Assembly: GCF_004684245.1 (NCBI RefSeq) | Contig: NZ_CP038452.1 | Coordinates: forward strand, 496,001 to 560,000 | Source of the DNA: Thermus caldilimi | GTDB lineage: Bacteria > Deinococcota > Deinococci > Deinococcales > Thermaceae | Direction of reading: 5' to 3' | Length of the DNA: 64,000 nucleotides | Shown here: piece after piece, positions 8,237-16,933 of the stretch | Position numbering within the stretch: the first letter of the stretch is position 1 | Layout: each line of letters begins with the position of its first letter | Program-made: the position numbers and the translations under genes | Notes under the pieces: model-generated | The model's input: the letters and a program-made list of their open reading frames with translations, nothing else | What the model was told of the DNA's origin: nothing | Database searches by the model: none

Positions 8237-9850
8237 TTATCCCTCTGAGGAATCGTGGAACAGGTCCTTATACTGTTCCCTGAGGGCACGCTTTAGGAAC
8301 TTCCCTGCGCTGGTGCGGGGGATTTCCTCCACGAAGACGAAGGCATCGGGAAGTTGCCACTTGGCAAAACCAGCCTTTAAGAGATGTTCCCGAAGCTCCT
8401 CCTCGCTGGGTTTCTCTCCCCTGGGCACCACCACGGCTAAGGGCCTTTCCTGCCACCTGGGGTGGGGAATGGCCACCACCGCCGCCTCCTTCACCTTGGG
8501 ATGTCCCATGAGGGTGTTTTCCAGATCCACGCTGGAGATCCACTCCCCGCCCGACTTGATGAGGTCCTTGAGCCGATCTTTAATGTCCAAGTAGCCCTCC
8601 TCATCCCACACGGCGATGTCTCCGGTTCGGAACCATCCGTCGGGGGTTAGGGCGTTACGGCTAGCCTCCTCGTTCCGGTAGTACCCTCCGGTGATCCAGG
8701 GTCCCTTGAGCTGGACCTCCCCCATGGTTCTGCCATCCTTGGGCACCGGGCGGCCTTCCTCGTCCGCCACCCGAAGGCGCACAAGAGGAGTGGGGAGGCC
8801 GGTCTTGGCCTTGAGGCGGATCCTTTCCTCCCAGGGGAGGCCTTCCAGGTGGCTTTTCACGAAGTTCTGCACCACCACCGGAGAAGTTTCCGTGAGGCCG
8901 TAGCCCTGCCGTACCTCTATGCCCATGCGCTCAAAACGCTCCACTAGGCTTCTCGGAGCGGCGCTTCCCCCCACTACCAGGCGCCGCAGGGTCTTGAGGC
9001 GGTGTCCCGTGCTCTCCAGGTAATCGGCCAAGGCCAGCCACACCGTGGGCACTCCGGCGGTAAAAGTCACTCCTTCTCCGTCAAAGAGTTCCACCAAGGA
9101 GGCGGGATCTAGCTTGGGTCCTGGCAGGACCTGTTTGGCTCCCACCAGGGTGGCGGCATAGGGTAGACACCAGGCGTTCACGTGGAACATGGGTACCACT
9201 GGGAGGACCGAGTCCTTTTCCGAGAGGGCGGTGCCATCCTCGAGGCTCGCCGCCAGGGTGTGGAGGACCAAGGCCCGGTGGCTGTAGACCACTCCCTTGG
9301 GAAGACCGGTGGTCCCCGTGGTGTAGGCCATGCCGCAGGCGGCCCGTTCGGGTACCCGGATGGGGTCCGCCTCCTCGCCCAACACCTCCTCGTAGGCCAA
9401 GTATCCCTCTGGCGCCTTCTCGTCCATCACCACGAAGTGGCGCACGGTGGAAAGCTCCGGGCGCAGGGTCTCCACCAAGGGAAGGAGCTGGGGATCAAAC
9501 AGAAGGACCTTGTCCTCCGCATGGTTCAGGATGTAGGCGATCTCCTTGGGGGAAAGCCGGGGGTTTGCGGTGTGGAGGACGGCCCCCATTCCCGGCACGG
9601 CGAAGTAGGTTTCCAGGTGGCGGAAGTGGTTGAAGCCCAAGGTGGCCACCCGGTCCCCCACCTCCACCCCGAGCCGCCTCAGGCCCCCCATGAGCCTTCT
9701 AGCCCGCCGGTAAACCTCGGCGTAGGAGATGCGGTGGACCTCCCCTGTATGGAGCCGGGATACCACTTCCTTCCTGGGAAAAAGCTCTGCCGCCCGTTCC
9801 AGGAAGTCCCACAGATTGAGTTCCTCCTCCATCATGGTGCTCGGGAACAT
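8237..9850 (-). CDS. fadD: Long-chain fatty acyl-CoA synthetase
   Basis: AMP-forming ligase activating fatty acids with ATP and CoA. The P-loop YTTGTTGLPKG, the adenine motif GYGLTETSP, RTGDIAVWDEEGYL and the C-terminal K of TSAGKFLKRALR are present in about 537 residues. The sequence closely follows the T. thermophilus long-chain synthetase of known structure. I chose ATG 9850 (MFPSTMMEEELN) because AGGAAAGGAGG precedes it. It heads a two-gene unit with the SDR. Confidence 0.95.
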   Translation of the reverse strand: MFPSTMMEEELNLWDFLERAAELFPRKEVVSRLHTGEVHRISYAEVYRRARRLMGGLRRLGVEVGDRVATLGFNHFRHLETYFAVPGMGAVLHTANPRLSPKEIAYILNHAEDKVLLFDPQLLPLVETLRPELSTVRHFVVMDEKAPEGYLAYEEVLGEEADPIRVPERAACGMAYTTGTTGLPKGVVYSHRALVLHTLAASLEDGTALSEKDSVLPVVPMFHVNAWCLPYAATLVGAKQVLPGPKLDPASLVELFDGEGVTFTAGVPTVWLALADYLESTGHRLKTLRRLVVGGSAAPRSLVERFERMGIEVRQGYGLTETSPVVVQNFVKSHLEGLPWEERIRLKAKTGLPTPLVRLRVADEEGRPVPKDGRTMGEVQLKGPWITGGYYRNEEASRNALTPDGWFRTGDIAVWDEEGYLDIKDRLKDLIKSGGEWISSVDLENTLMGHPKVKEAAVVAIPHPRWQERPLAVVVPRGEKPSEEELREHLLKAGFAKWQLPDAFVFVEEIPRTSAGKFLKRALREQYKDLFHDSSEG

Positions 9851-10044
9851 GCCGCCTCCTTTCCTATTTGCCCCCAGCATATCCCCAGCAGGGCGTTCAC
9901 GTCACCCAGTAGAACCTCCCGTGCAACACCCCTCCTCCAAACTCTCCTTCGATTAACAAGGGAACCGCCCACACCGGTAGCCCTTCCCTGGCGCTTGGGC
10001 TGGATCTCGGCTTGGAACCACCGGGCAAGGGGGCTTTGCATGCG
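9851..10044 (-). other. Gap between MaoC-like gene and fadD, nothing recognised
   Basis: 194 bases between two co-oriented genes. A 69-codon reading frame crosses it (9832-10041, minus) but has no recognisable similarity and runs into fadD. No second copy of the TetR palindrome and no convincing promoter were found. Whether fadD is read from the tetR promoter or from its own is open. Confidence 0.4.
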
Positions 10045-10494
10045 CTATTCCTGGGGTTTCCTGCGGACCAAGGTGACGAATTCTCCTTCTTGAACTACCT
10101 CGTCCCGCTGGTTCAGGACCCGTACCCGCTGCACCACCACACCCCGGTCGGGTTTACTGGTTTCATGTTTCTCCAGGATCTCGCTTTCCCCCCTCACGGT
10201 GTCCCCTATAAATACGGGTTTCAGGAACTTGTAGTTGCGGATCTCCATCCAGGCGATAATGGTGCCCTCAAAGTGCCCGCTCCGCTGCCGAAGGCCGGTG
10301 AGCATGGAAAGGACCAGAAGCCCATGGGCGATGCGCTGGCCGAAGGGGGTGTTCTTGGCAAACTCGGCGTCGGTGTGGATGGGGTTGTAGTCCCCGGAAA
10401 CTCCGGCAAAGTTCACCACGTCCGCCTCGGTTACCGTGCGGGCCGGGGTGGTAAAGCGCTGGCCTACCTGGAAGTCCTCAAAGTACATGGGCAT
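10045..10494 (-). CDS. MaoC-like (R)-specific enoyl-CoA hydratase
   Basis: 149-residue hot-dog protein. It contains DYNPIHTD followed by FGQRIAHGLL, the hydratase-2 catalytic Asp/His motif of the MaoC family. Such enzymes hydrate trans-2-enoyl-CoA to (R)-3-hydroxyacyl-CoA. ATG 10494 (MPMYFEDFQVGQ) has GGAGGTG six bases upstream; a longer start at 10521 lacks a site. It lies 13 bases after the acyl-CoA dehydrogenase, whose product would be its substrate. Confidence 0.85.
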   Translation of the reverse strand: MPMYFEDFQVGQRFTTPARTVTEADVVNFAGVSGDYNPIHTDAEFAKNTPFGQRIAHGLLVLSMLTGLRQRSGHFEGTIIAWMEIRNYKFLKPVFIGDTVRGESEILEKHETSKPDRGVVVQRVRVLNQRDEVVQEGEFVTLVRRKPQE

Positions 10495-10507
10495 CCTAAT
10501 CACCTCC

Positions 10508-11650
10508 CTAGCCTTCTCCAAAAGCTTTGATCCCGGTGAGGTGGGCCCCGATCACCAGGGTCTGCACCTCGCTGGTTCCCTCGTAAAGGGTGAGGATGCG
10601 GGCGTCCCGATAAAGCCGGGCCACCTCGTACTCCTCGAAGAAGCCGTAGCCCCCGTGGACCTGGATAGCCCGGTAGGCCACGCGGTTGGCAGCTTCGGAA
10701 GCAAAGAGCTTGGCCATGCTGGCCTCGAGGGTATACCGCTCCCCTTTAAGCTTCTTGGCCACCGCCTGGTAGGTGAGGAGGCGGCTGGCCTCGAGGTCCA
10801 GCTTCATCTGGGCCAGATGCGCCTGGACCAGCTGAAAGCTGGCGATGGGCCTTCCGAACTGGTGCCTTTCCTTGGCGTAGCGGAGGGAAAGGTCCAAGGC
10901 CCGTTGCATGAGCCCCACCGCTCCCGCCGCCAGGGAAACCCGGCCGGTATCCAGGGTGGAAAGGGCGATTTTGAAGCCCTGTCCTTCCTCTCCCAAAACC
11001 CTGTCCTTGGGTATGCGCACCCCCTCCAGGAAGACCATGCCCGTGTCCGCAGCCCTAAGCCCCAGTTTTCCCTTTAACGGCGTGGTGCGTACCCCGTCCT
11101 CCCGTTCCACCAGGAAGGCAGTTATGCCCCTGCTGCCTTTCTCTGGATCGGTTTTGGCGAAGATGAGGAACACCTGGGCCACGTTGGCGTGGGAGATGAA
11201 GGTCTTCTGTCCTTCCAGCACATAGTGATCGCCATCCCGGTAAGCCCGGGTGCGGAGGCTTCCTGCATCCGAGCCCGCCTCAGGCTCGGTAAGGCCGTAG
11301 GCCCCTAGGATTTCCCCCCGGGCCAGGTGGGGGATGTAGCGCTTCTTCTGCTCGGGGGTGCCGTAGGTGAGGAGAGGGGTGAGGACCAGGCTTTGCTGCA
11401 CGGAAAGAATGGAGCGCAAGGAAGCGTATCCCCCAAGCTCCTCCAGAAGGGCGATGTAGGCCCAAAAGTCCAGGCCAGCTCCTCCCAGCTCCTCGGGCAC
11501 GAACACCCCCAGAAAACCCAGCTCCCCCATTCGCTTCACCAGGGGCCAGGGAAAGACTTCCTGGGCCTCGTACTCCGCCAGAGCAGGACCTGCTTCTTCC
11601 AGAAAGCGCCTGGCCAGCTGCCGGATCTCCTTGTGTTCAGGAATCTCCAT
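10508..11650 (-). CDS. Acyl-CoA dehydrogenase
   Basis: FAD enzyme that introduces the alpha-beta double bond in acyl-CoA in fatty-acid breakdown. The 380-residue protein has AYGLTEPEAGSDAGS in the middle domain and LYEGTSEVQ near the C-terminus, whose Glu is the catalytic base of most family members. It overlaps the TetR regulator gene by 14 bases, so expression is tied to autoregulation of the regulator. Substrate chain length cannot be deduced. Confidence 0.93.
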   Translation of the reverse strand: MEIPEHKEIRQLARRFLEEAGPALAEYEAQEVFPWPLVKRMGELGFLGVFVPEELGGAGLDFWAYIALLEELGGYASLRSILSVQQSLVLTPLLTYGTPEQKKRYIPHLARGEILGAYGLTEPEAGSDAGSLRTRAYRDGDHYVLEGQKTFISHANVAQVFLIFAKTDPEKGSRGITAFLVEREDGVRTTPLKGKLGLRAADTGMVFLEGVRIPKDRVLGEEGQGFKIALSTLDTGRVSLAAGAVGLMQRALDLSLRYAKERHQFGRPIASFQLVQAHLAQMKLDLEASRLLTYQAVAKKLKGERYTLEASMAKLFASEAANRVAYRAIQVHGGYGFFEEYEVARLYRDARILTLYEGTSEVQTLVIGAHLTGIKAFGEG

Positions 11651-12212
11651 GTTCTAACCCCTTTAGGATGAGATCAAAGTAGAACCTGGCCACCTCCTCC
11701 GCCCGCAAGGGCCCGCCCGGGCGGAACCAGCGGATCATCCAGTTGAGGAGGGAGAGGATGGCCCGGGCTGTGAGGCCCACATCCAGAGGGCGGAATACCC
11801 CCAGTGCCATGCCCCGCTCCAGGATGCTTCGGAGCATGCCCTCGTACCGGTCGCGCAGGGCGATGGTAACAGCTCGCTTCTCGGGAGAGAGGCTTTGCAA
11901 CCCTTGAAGCATGGCCACGAAAAAGGGCCGATTCTCTTCAAAGAAGCGGGCATGGCCTTCCATGAAGCGCAGAAGGGCTACCTTGGGGTCGGGTTCGGAT
12001 AGGGCTCTTTCTCCTTGGCGACGAAGGCCCTCCAGGGCCTGAAGGCTGATCTCGTAGAGAACCTCCTCCTTGCTCCGGAAGTGGTGGTAGAGTGCCGCCT
12101 TGGAGAGGCCCAGTGCCTCGGCCAGATCTTGGACGCTGGTCGCCTCGTAGCCTCTTTCCGTGAAAAGCCGGGCGGCTTCTTCCAGGATGCGGTCGCGTGT
12201 GGCGGTTCCCAT
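11637..12212 (-). CDS. TetR-family regulator of fatty-acid genes (FadR-like)
   Basis: 191 residues with a TetR helix-turn-helix in the first 50 (RDRILEEAARLFTERGY, then GLSKAALYHHFRSKEEVL) and a helical ligand domain. It is the first gene of the acyl-CoA dehydrogenase/MaoC cluster, and a perfect palindrome lies between its promoter and start. Known TetR-type FadR/PaaR proteins of T. thermophilus bind similar palindromes and release DNA on binding acyl-CoA. I infer the same here; the ligand is not visible in the sequence. Confidence 0.85.
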   Translation of the reverse strand: MGTATRDRILEEAARLFTERGYEATSVQDLAEALGLSKAALYHHFRSKEEVLYEISLQALEGLRRQGERALSEPDPKVALLRFMEGHARFFEENRPFFVAMLQGLQSLSPEKRAVTIALRDRYEGMLRSILERGMALGVFRPLDVGLTARAILSLLNWMIRWFRPGGPLRAEEVARFYFDLILKGLEHGDS

Positions 12213-12217
12213 ATCTC

Positions 12218-12231
12218 ACCGACCGGTCGGT
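12218..12231. promoter_or_regulatory. TetR/FadR-type operator palindrome
   Basis: ACCGACCGGTCGGT is a perfect 14-bp palindrome. It lies 6 bases upstream of the tetR ATG and directly after the predicted -10, so a bound dimer would cover the transcription start. The sequence type is that of acyl-CoA-responsive TetR regulators. Confidence 0.75.
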
Positions 12232-12237
12232 AAGTAC

Positions 12238-12266
12238 ACTCTACCCCTGGAGAAGAGGATAGTCAA
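12238..12266 (-). promoter_or_regulatory. Predicted promoter of the tetR/fatty-acid cluster
   Basis: Minus strand: TTGACT (12261-12266), 17-base spacer, TAGAGT (12238-12243). The start point would be near 12231, inside the palindrome, with a leader of about 20 bases. Confidence 0.65.
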
Positions 12267-12376
12267 GTGGCTTGGTGCCCTCTTCCACGTTTCCAAGCGC
12301 CTTGGCGTTATCTGGCCGATAGGGTGTTGCCAAACCCGCCATAAGTGTGGAAGTATGGAACACGAAGGAGGAGCTT

Positions 12377-13468
12377 ATGAAAATCACCCTTAGCGTCCTC
12401 AAGGCCGACATCGGTTCCGTCGGAGGCCACACCTTACCCAGCCGCAGGGTGCTGGCCAAGGTGGAGGAGGTGGTACGGGAGGAGGTGGGCCGCCTGCTCT
12501 TGGACGCCCACGTATTCCATATCGGGGACGACATCGTCCTCCTCCTCTCGCATACCCACGGCATTCGAAACGCATCCGTCCACGAGCTGGCCTGGAAAGC
12601 CTTCCGGGAAGGTACCCAGGTGGCCAAGGAGGAGGGTCTTTACGGGGCCGGGCAGGATCTTTTGAAGGATGCCTTCTCCGGTAACCTCCACGGCCTGGGG
12701 CCCCAGGTGGCGGAGATGGAATTCGAGGAGCGCCCCGCCGAGCCCTTCATGGTGCTGGCCGCCGATAAGACCGAGCCCGGGGCCTTCAACCTGCCCCTAT
12801 ACCTGGTTTTCGCCGACCCCATGTACTCCTCTGGTCTCCTGCTTTCCTCGGAGCTGCGCCCCGGTTTCCGCTTTCGCATCATGGACCTAGCCCAGACGGA
12901 GAGGGATAGCTACATCGTTTTGGATGCTCCCGAAAGGCTTTATGACATAGCCGCCTTACTTAGGGACTCCCACCGCTTCGGGATAGAGTCCATCTGGTCC
13001 AGGCGCTACGGGGAAATTGCTGCGGTGGTGAGCACCACGCGCTTGCGGAACATCGCCGGGCGCTACGTGGGTAAGGACGATCCCGTGGCCATCATCCGCA
13101 CCCAGAAGATCTTCCCCGCAACGGAGGAGTTCGGTCCACCCTTTGCCCTGGCGCCCTTCGTGGCCGGGGATACCCGGGGAAGCCACCACCTGCCCCTGAT
13201 GCCGGTAAAGGCCAATACCCCTGCCTCCACGTTCTTCTGCGTACCCATGGTGTGCGGGCTGGCCTTCTCCCTCAAGGAGGGCCGGTTCTCTGAGCCTGTG
13301 GATCTCTTTGCGGATCCGGTCTGGGATGCGGTGCGGGCCAAGGTGGTGGAAAAAGCTCAGGAAATGCGCCGTCAGGGATTTTACGGCCCGGCCATGCTGC
13401 CCATGGAGGAGCTCGAATACACGGGCATTGCCGAGCGGCTGAAGGAGCTTGAACGGGAGTTCTCCTAG
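12377..13468 (+). CDS. Fructose-1,6-bisphosphate aldolase/phosphatase (bifunctional)
   Basis: Archaeal-type enzyme that condenses triose phosphates to FBP and hydrolyses it to fructose 6-phosphate in one active site; a gluconeogenesis marker of thermophiles. It starts MKITLSVLKADIGSVGGH, includes HIGDD, KTEPGAFNLPL and FADPMYSSGL, and is 363 residues, normal for the family. ATG 12377 is preceded by GAAGGAGGAGC; a frame extending to 12347 lacks a better site. It is divergent from the tetR operon. I could not identify a clear promoter in the 110 bases between them. Confidence 0.93.
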   Translation: MKITLSVLKADIGSVGGHTLPSRRVLAKVEEVVREEVGRLLLDAHVFHIGDDIVLLLSHTHGIRNASVHELAWKAFREGTQVAKEEGLYGAGQDLLKDAFSGNLHGLGPQVAEMEFEERPAEPFMVLAADKTEPGAFNLPLYLVFADPMYSSGLLLSSELRPGFRFRIMDLAQTERDSYIVLDAPERLYDIAALLRDSHRFGIESIWSRRYGEIAAVVSTTRLRNIAGRYVGKDDPVAIIRTQKIFPATEEFGPPFALAPFVAGDTRGSHHLPLMPVKANTPASTFFCVPMVCGLAFSLKEGRFSEPVDLFADPVWDAVRAKVVEKAQEMRRQGFYGPAMLPMEELEYTGIAERLKELEREFS

Positions 13469-13504
13469 AGCCTCGAGGGGCCCCTGGGCTTAAGGCTTGG
13501 CGCT

Positions 13505-13612
13505 TCAGGTGGGGGTGTAGAACTTTTCCAAGGCCTGGGCTAAATAGAGAAGGGCGAGAGCCTCTTCCTCCACTCCCCGGGTAAGTTGCGCACAAGCCGG
13601 GCGAGGTTATGC
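13505..13612 (-). pseudogene. Fragment of a HEPN-domain protein
   Basis: The last reading (VEEEALALLYLAQALEKFYTPT, then stop) and the preceding GHNLARLVRNLPG in the neighbouring frame together resemble the end of HEPN-domain proteins, with the His of the domain followed by a terminal Tyr-containing helix. A frameshift separates the two parts and the N-terminal half is missing. HEPN proteins often pair with nucleotidyltransferases in toxin-antitoxin systems, but none remains here. Confidence 0.4.
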
Positions 13613-13712
13613 CCGCAGGGATTCAAGCCCAGAACGAACGGAAGGCTTTTCAGGGCCCTTCCCCCGGCCTACTCGGCCATGATAGCGGCCCAAGCCTTTA
13701 AGCCGCTTCTTC

Positions 13713-14163
13713 TCAGGACTTATAAAGGAGCACGGCTTCTTTTCCCAGGCCCTGATGCTCCCGCCAGGTCATGGGCCAGAGGACAAGATGGGCGGCCCTG
13801 CCCGCCAGGGTTTCCGCCAGGTGGGCGTGGAGGAGGAGGTGGGCGGAGCCCGTGAGCACGAAGTGTCCCGGAATGCGGGCCTCATCCACTGAGCGCTTGA
13901 TGGCCAGGAGGAGTTCAGGTACCCGCTGTACCTCGTCCAGGATGAGCTTGTCCTCCCTGCTCAGGAGGGCGCGCGGGTCAGCTTCCGCCTGGAGGGGAAG
14001 GTCCAGGTGGCCCAGGGTGAGGTAGAGGTGCTGGCTCAGGCTGGGCAGGTTGCGCACCAGGGTGGTTTTGCCTACATGCCGGCCTTCCATGACCGCCACC
14101 ACTAGGGAAGACCCGCATGAGCCTTTCCAGAAGGGACGCGGCCGTACGGGGTACGCAAGGCAT
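13713..14163 (-). pseudogene. Remnant of an AAA-type ATP-binding protein (AAA_14/DUF4143 type)
   Basis: Starts MPCVPRTAASLLERLMRVF at 14163. The frame shifts near 14104 (one extra base) and continues with VVAVMEGRHVGKTTLVRNLP (a Walker A motif), LILDEVQRVPEL (Walker B) and FVLTGSAHLLL (sensor). It stops after WPMTWREHQGLGK, so the C-terminal DUF4143 half is gone. A complete gene of this type is about 400 residues. Both the frameshift and the truncation mark it as decayed. Confidence 0.7.
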
Positions 14164-14294
14164 TTCCAGGTCCGAATGATCGTCATTCACAAGCGGAATA
14201 ACAAAGGGAACCCACTTGACCTCGAGGGAAGGTAAGGGGCACGCTGAAGCCCAAACTCCGACCAGGGCGCTCCACCCAGCCGAGGGATCGGGGT

Positions 14295-14464
14295 TCACAA
14301 GGAGAGCAGGGCCATCACCTCGTCCTTGTGCATCAACTCCTGCATGCTTCCTTCCACCCGCACCTTCCCGATTTCGAAAACGTAGCCTCGGTCCGCTACC
14401 CGGCCCGTGAAGCGGAGATTCTGCTTGGCTAGGAGCACGCGCATACCCTCCCGCTTCCACTTTT
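14295..14464 (-). pseudogene. C-terminal remnant of a LivF-type ABC ATPase
   Basis: About 55 residues: REGMRVLLAKQNLRF, RVADRGYVFEIGKVRVEG and a short tail to the stop at 14295. This matches the end of branched-chain amino-acid ATPase LivF, whose family reads VLLVEQN ... ADRGYVLE.G. Walker and signature motifs are missing. The 5' side ends abruptly at the phosphatase remnant on the opposite strand. Confidence 0.6.
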
Positions 14465-14723
14465 CGCTTACGGGCGGCTTTTGAGCCGTTCCTGGGACAC
14501 CCTTCTCATGGTGGTGCATGGCGGGGTCATCCGGGCGCTGCTCTCCTACGCCCTCACCGGGGAGAGGCGCTTGCTGGCCCTGGAGGTGCATCCCTGCGGC
14601 CTTTCCGTGCTGGACGTGGGCGAAAAGACCTTGCTCAGGGCCCACAACATCGTGGCCTACGACCTCTTGCCGGAAAGCCGCCTGTCCACGATGGAAATGC
14701 TGTGGGAGATGTACCGGGCGTAG
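14462..14723 (+). pseudogene. C-terminal remnant of a histidine phosphatase (phosphoglycerate-mutase fold)
   Basis: An open frame with TLLMVVHGGVIRALLSYAL, the second catalytic-His segment (VxHGGxxRALL) of histidine phosphatases, then HPCGLSVLDV to a stop at 14723. The N-terminal RHG active-site half is absent, so the protein could not work. It abuts the LivF remnant head to head, which suggests a deletion or recombination joint near 14460. Confidence 0.6.
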
Positions 14724-15326
14724 CCGAGGGTGTTCTCCACCGGCGAGACCTGGCTATGTTGTCCAAACCCGAGCTTCGAGTGAGGATGCATAGCGAGGAT
14801 TTATTGGAAGAGTGTCTTTGAAGCCAAAATACCAGAATACCTTCTTCAAGATCCCTTAAAGCTTACCGTCCTCTGTGCAGCGGAAGGAGCAGAATGGAAG
14901 TGGGCTGGGCGGAGGTTGAAGGGTTTTGCTGGGGTGGCGGTTCATTTGGGGTTGGGGCCCCAAAGCAGATAGAGTTGAAGCGGAGGCTGGAGCAGCGTTA
15001 TGCTCCCCAAACACAAACGCTTACACATAAATCTTGACATGACCGGGGAGGAGGTTTTGAGTGGTCTCTTCGATAAGACGAAGAGAACTGTGGGCCCACT
15101 TTTCAGGAAGTCAAGAGGGAAACGCCGACAGGAAAGGGGGTTCCAGGGTTGGAGACCTCAAATCCGGACTGGTGGTAAAAGGGTGGGTGGCCTAAGCCCA
15201 GCTTGTACCCGTTGAACGCGTCCCTGGAACCCACCTTCCCTTACCTGAATCTTTGCCTTATGAAACGTTGGCCAGAAAAGACTTGCTCTGCAGCGGTACT
15301 AGCCTACGGTCGGTGCACGACGCCAG
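14724..15326. other. Unassigned 600-base region
   Basis: No convincing gene. A 71-codon frame (15000-15215, plus) starts MLPKHKRLHINLD and is rich in Arg/Lys, but I recognise no family and no good ribosome site. GC is lower than the Thermus core on both sides. No tRNA, terminal repeats or transposase motif were seen. It continues the decayed zone to its left. Confidence 0.4.
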
Positions 15327-16883
15327 CTAAGGTAAGCGCATATGGATGACGCGCCTATCGATGTCCCAGCTCACTTGGACTCCGAGGATTTCCGCAAACA
15401 ATGCCGCAGGTACGAATAGATTCCCTTCTTCGAGGAATTCGGCTTCCCAATCCATGCCTATCCTGGTTCCGTTCCATTGGGCTTCGCGTGAACGCGGGAA
15501 GACGTGGAGCTCTCCTCGGTTAACGAGTAGAACCCTATATGCGGACGTGGAGCTGTCCCACATCACCCTTGCACCCAGAGCTTCAGCCACCGGTTGCAGC
15601 GGGACCATGATGTGGCCTGCCACGATCTTTGGGGACTGGGGTAGGGTGCGTCCATTCACAGTGAGCCCCAGCGCAGGACCCCCCAGGTTGCTGAAGTGTG
15701 CTTTAGAGATGAGTGCATGAATGCCTTTGGTACGGTCCACCACCTGCGAAACCTCGAAATCCCCCGCCACGCTGAGGTAAGCATAGGCCGTAGCCCTATC
15801 CAAACCCAGGCTCTCCACAAAGGCGATGGCCTCGCGGGTAGCCTTTTTCATCGCTTCATCAAGGTCAGGATCGAGTCCGATGGGTACCCATGCATCTGGT
15901 AGGTCAATGAAGGGTTGCACGAGCGTTCCCTTCCCCCCAGGAATTTGTGCATCTCCCTTACGGAGCAGGCTGAGTCGTAAGCGGGCACGCAACGATCCCT
16001 CGAGGGCCGTGAGGGCCACCTCCCCGTTTCCCTGAACAAAGTGGGGATCGCCCACGTAGAAGAGCGCACCCTGTACGAAGACAGGCAAGTAAACGGTGGC
16101 TCCCACTCCTACGTACTTTACATCCATGTTTCCACCATACTCTGCTGGTGGTATCGAGTTAACGCGCTCGCTGGTGTTGGGTGCTACCCCCATAATGCCT
16201 AGAAATGGTCGGAGCGGGAAGCGGATCTCGTCACCGTTCTGAGCATATAGGATGCCGTACCATGTACCCTTGATCTGGCGGATGGGGGTGAAAATGGACA
16301 CGTTGTAGTACAAGTGAGGCCTCGACGGACTCGCTTCGGGTTGCCGTCCTTGGTTAGCTGGCAATTCACCAGGTAGCGCACCCTTACCGTGGCGATTCGA
16401 GATCACGCCATACGGCACGCGTGGTGTTAGTTCCAGCACCTCAACTTTCAACACATCTCCAGGCTGTGCGCCATCGATGGCGATGGGACCTGTCACAACA
16501 TGCGGTCCGTCCTTGTCGAAGTCATGGGGCACGGAGCGAGCAATGGCTTTAGCGTCCTCCAGGACATCTTCGGGGCGTATACCATACTTGCCAAAGAACC
16601 GTACAGGGTCACGACCTTGATCTTCGAGGATCCCCTCGTGAGACACGGTGTCGATGATAATTTCGGTGCCCGACTTTACGGTCATTACGGGCTTTGCGTC
16701 CTTGTTTGGCAAGTAGCCCCAGCGGACTGTATCTGGCGAGGAGGGGAGATATTGGACCGCTGGTGGTATTGCGACTCCAGGTTGCAACACCTTGACCCCC
16801 TGTTTTTGAGCATATGAATGCAAGGTGATGGCAAGTCCTATGAAGGCGATCAGCACCCTTGACTTCCCGAGGCGTTTCATCAT
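15327..16883 (-). CDS. Secreted acetamidase/formamidase-like protein with C-terminal Cu-amine-oxidase-N-like domain
   Basis: 518 residues. Residues 1-25 form a signal peptide (MMKRLGK, hydrophobic core, cut after SYA). Residues ~40-390 match the FmdA/AmdA family, which hydrolyses short amides to ammonia and acid, for example DTVSHEGI, GPIAIDGAQPGDVLKVEV, GDPHFVQGNGEV and AYAYLSVAGDFEVSQVVD. Residues ~405-518 (LTVNGR, VPLQPVAEALGA, FVPAALFAEILG) look like the substrate-free copper-amine-oxidase N-terminal domain used as a wall or surface module in secreted proteins. Family members are normally cytoplasmic and lack this part. SD GGAGGTGA precedes ATG 16883. Confidence 0.8.
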   Translation of the reverse strand: MMKRLGKSRVLIAFIGLAITLHSYAQKQGVKVLQPGVAIPPAVQYLPSSPDTVRWGYLPNKDAKPVMTVKSGTEIIIDTVSHEGILEDQGRDPVRFFGKYGIRPEDVLEDAKAIARSVPHDFDKDGPHVVTGPIAIDGAQPGDVLKVEVLELTPRVPYGVISNRHGKGALPGELPANQGRQPEASPSRPHLYYNVSIFTPIRQIKGTWYGILYAQNGDEIRFPLRPFLGIMGVAPNTSERVNSIPPAEYGGNMDVKYVGVGATVYLPVFVQGALFYVGDPHFVQGNGEVALTALEGSLRARLRLSLLRKGDAQIPGGKGTLVQPFIDLPDAWVPIGLDPDLDEAMKKATREAIAFVESLGLDRATAYAYLSVAGDFEVSQVVDRTKGIHALISKAHFSNLGGPALGLTVNGRTLPQSPKIVAGHIMVPLQPVAEALGARVMWDSSTSAYRVLLVNRGELHVFPRSREAQWNGTRIGMDWEAEFLEEGNLFVPAALFAEILGVQVSWDIDRRVIHMRLP

Positions 16884-16909
16884 GGTTCACCTCCTCCTGT
16901 GCTACACCA

Positions 16910-16923
16910 GGGTGGGCCCACCC
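16910..16923. promoter_or_regulatory. Perfect palindrome in the acetamidase leader
   Basis: GGGTGGGCCCACCC, 14 bp, lies at about +4 to +17 of the predicted transcript between promoter and ribosome site. The location suits a repressor operator; as RNA it has no loop. No regulator can be assigned from sequence, though a GntR regulator is encoded 800 bases away. Confidence 0.4.
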
Positions 16924-16933
16924 TTGGCCCGGA

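Noticed and set aside
13586-14025. Plus-strand frames over the AAA ATPase remnant
   Set aside because: Arg/Pro/Ala-rich shadow translations with no motif; the minus strand carries Walker motifs.
15120-15200. Possible tRNA-like segment (CTCAAATCCGG)
   Set aside because: No acceptor stem, anticodon arm or proper GGTTC T-arm can be formed around it.
15000-15215. 71-codon basic frame as a small gene
   Set aside because: No family, no promoter or ribosome site in place, in a decayed zone.
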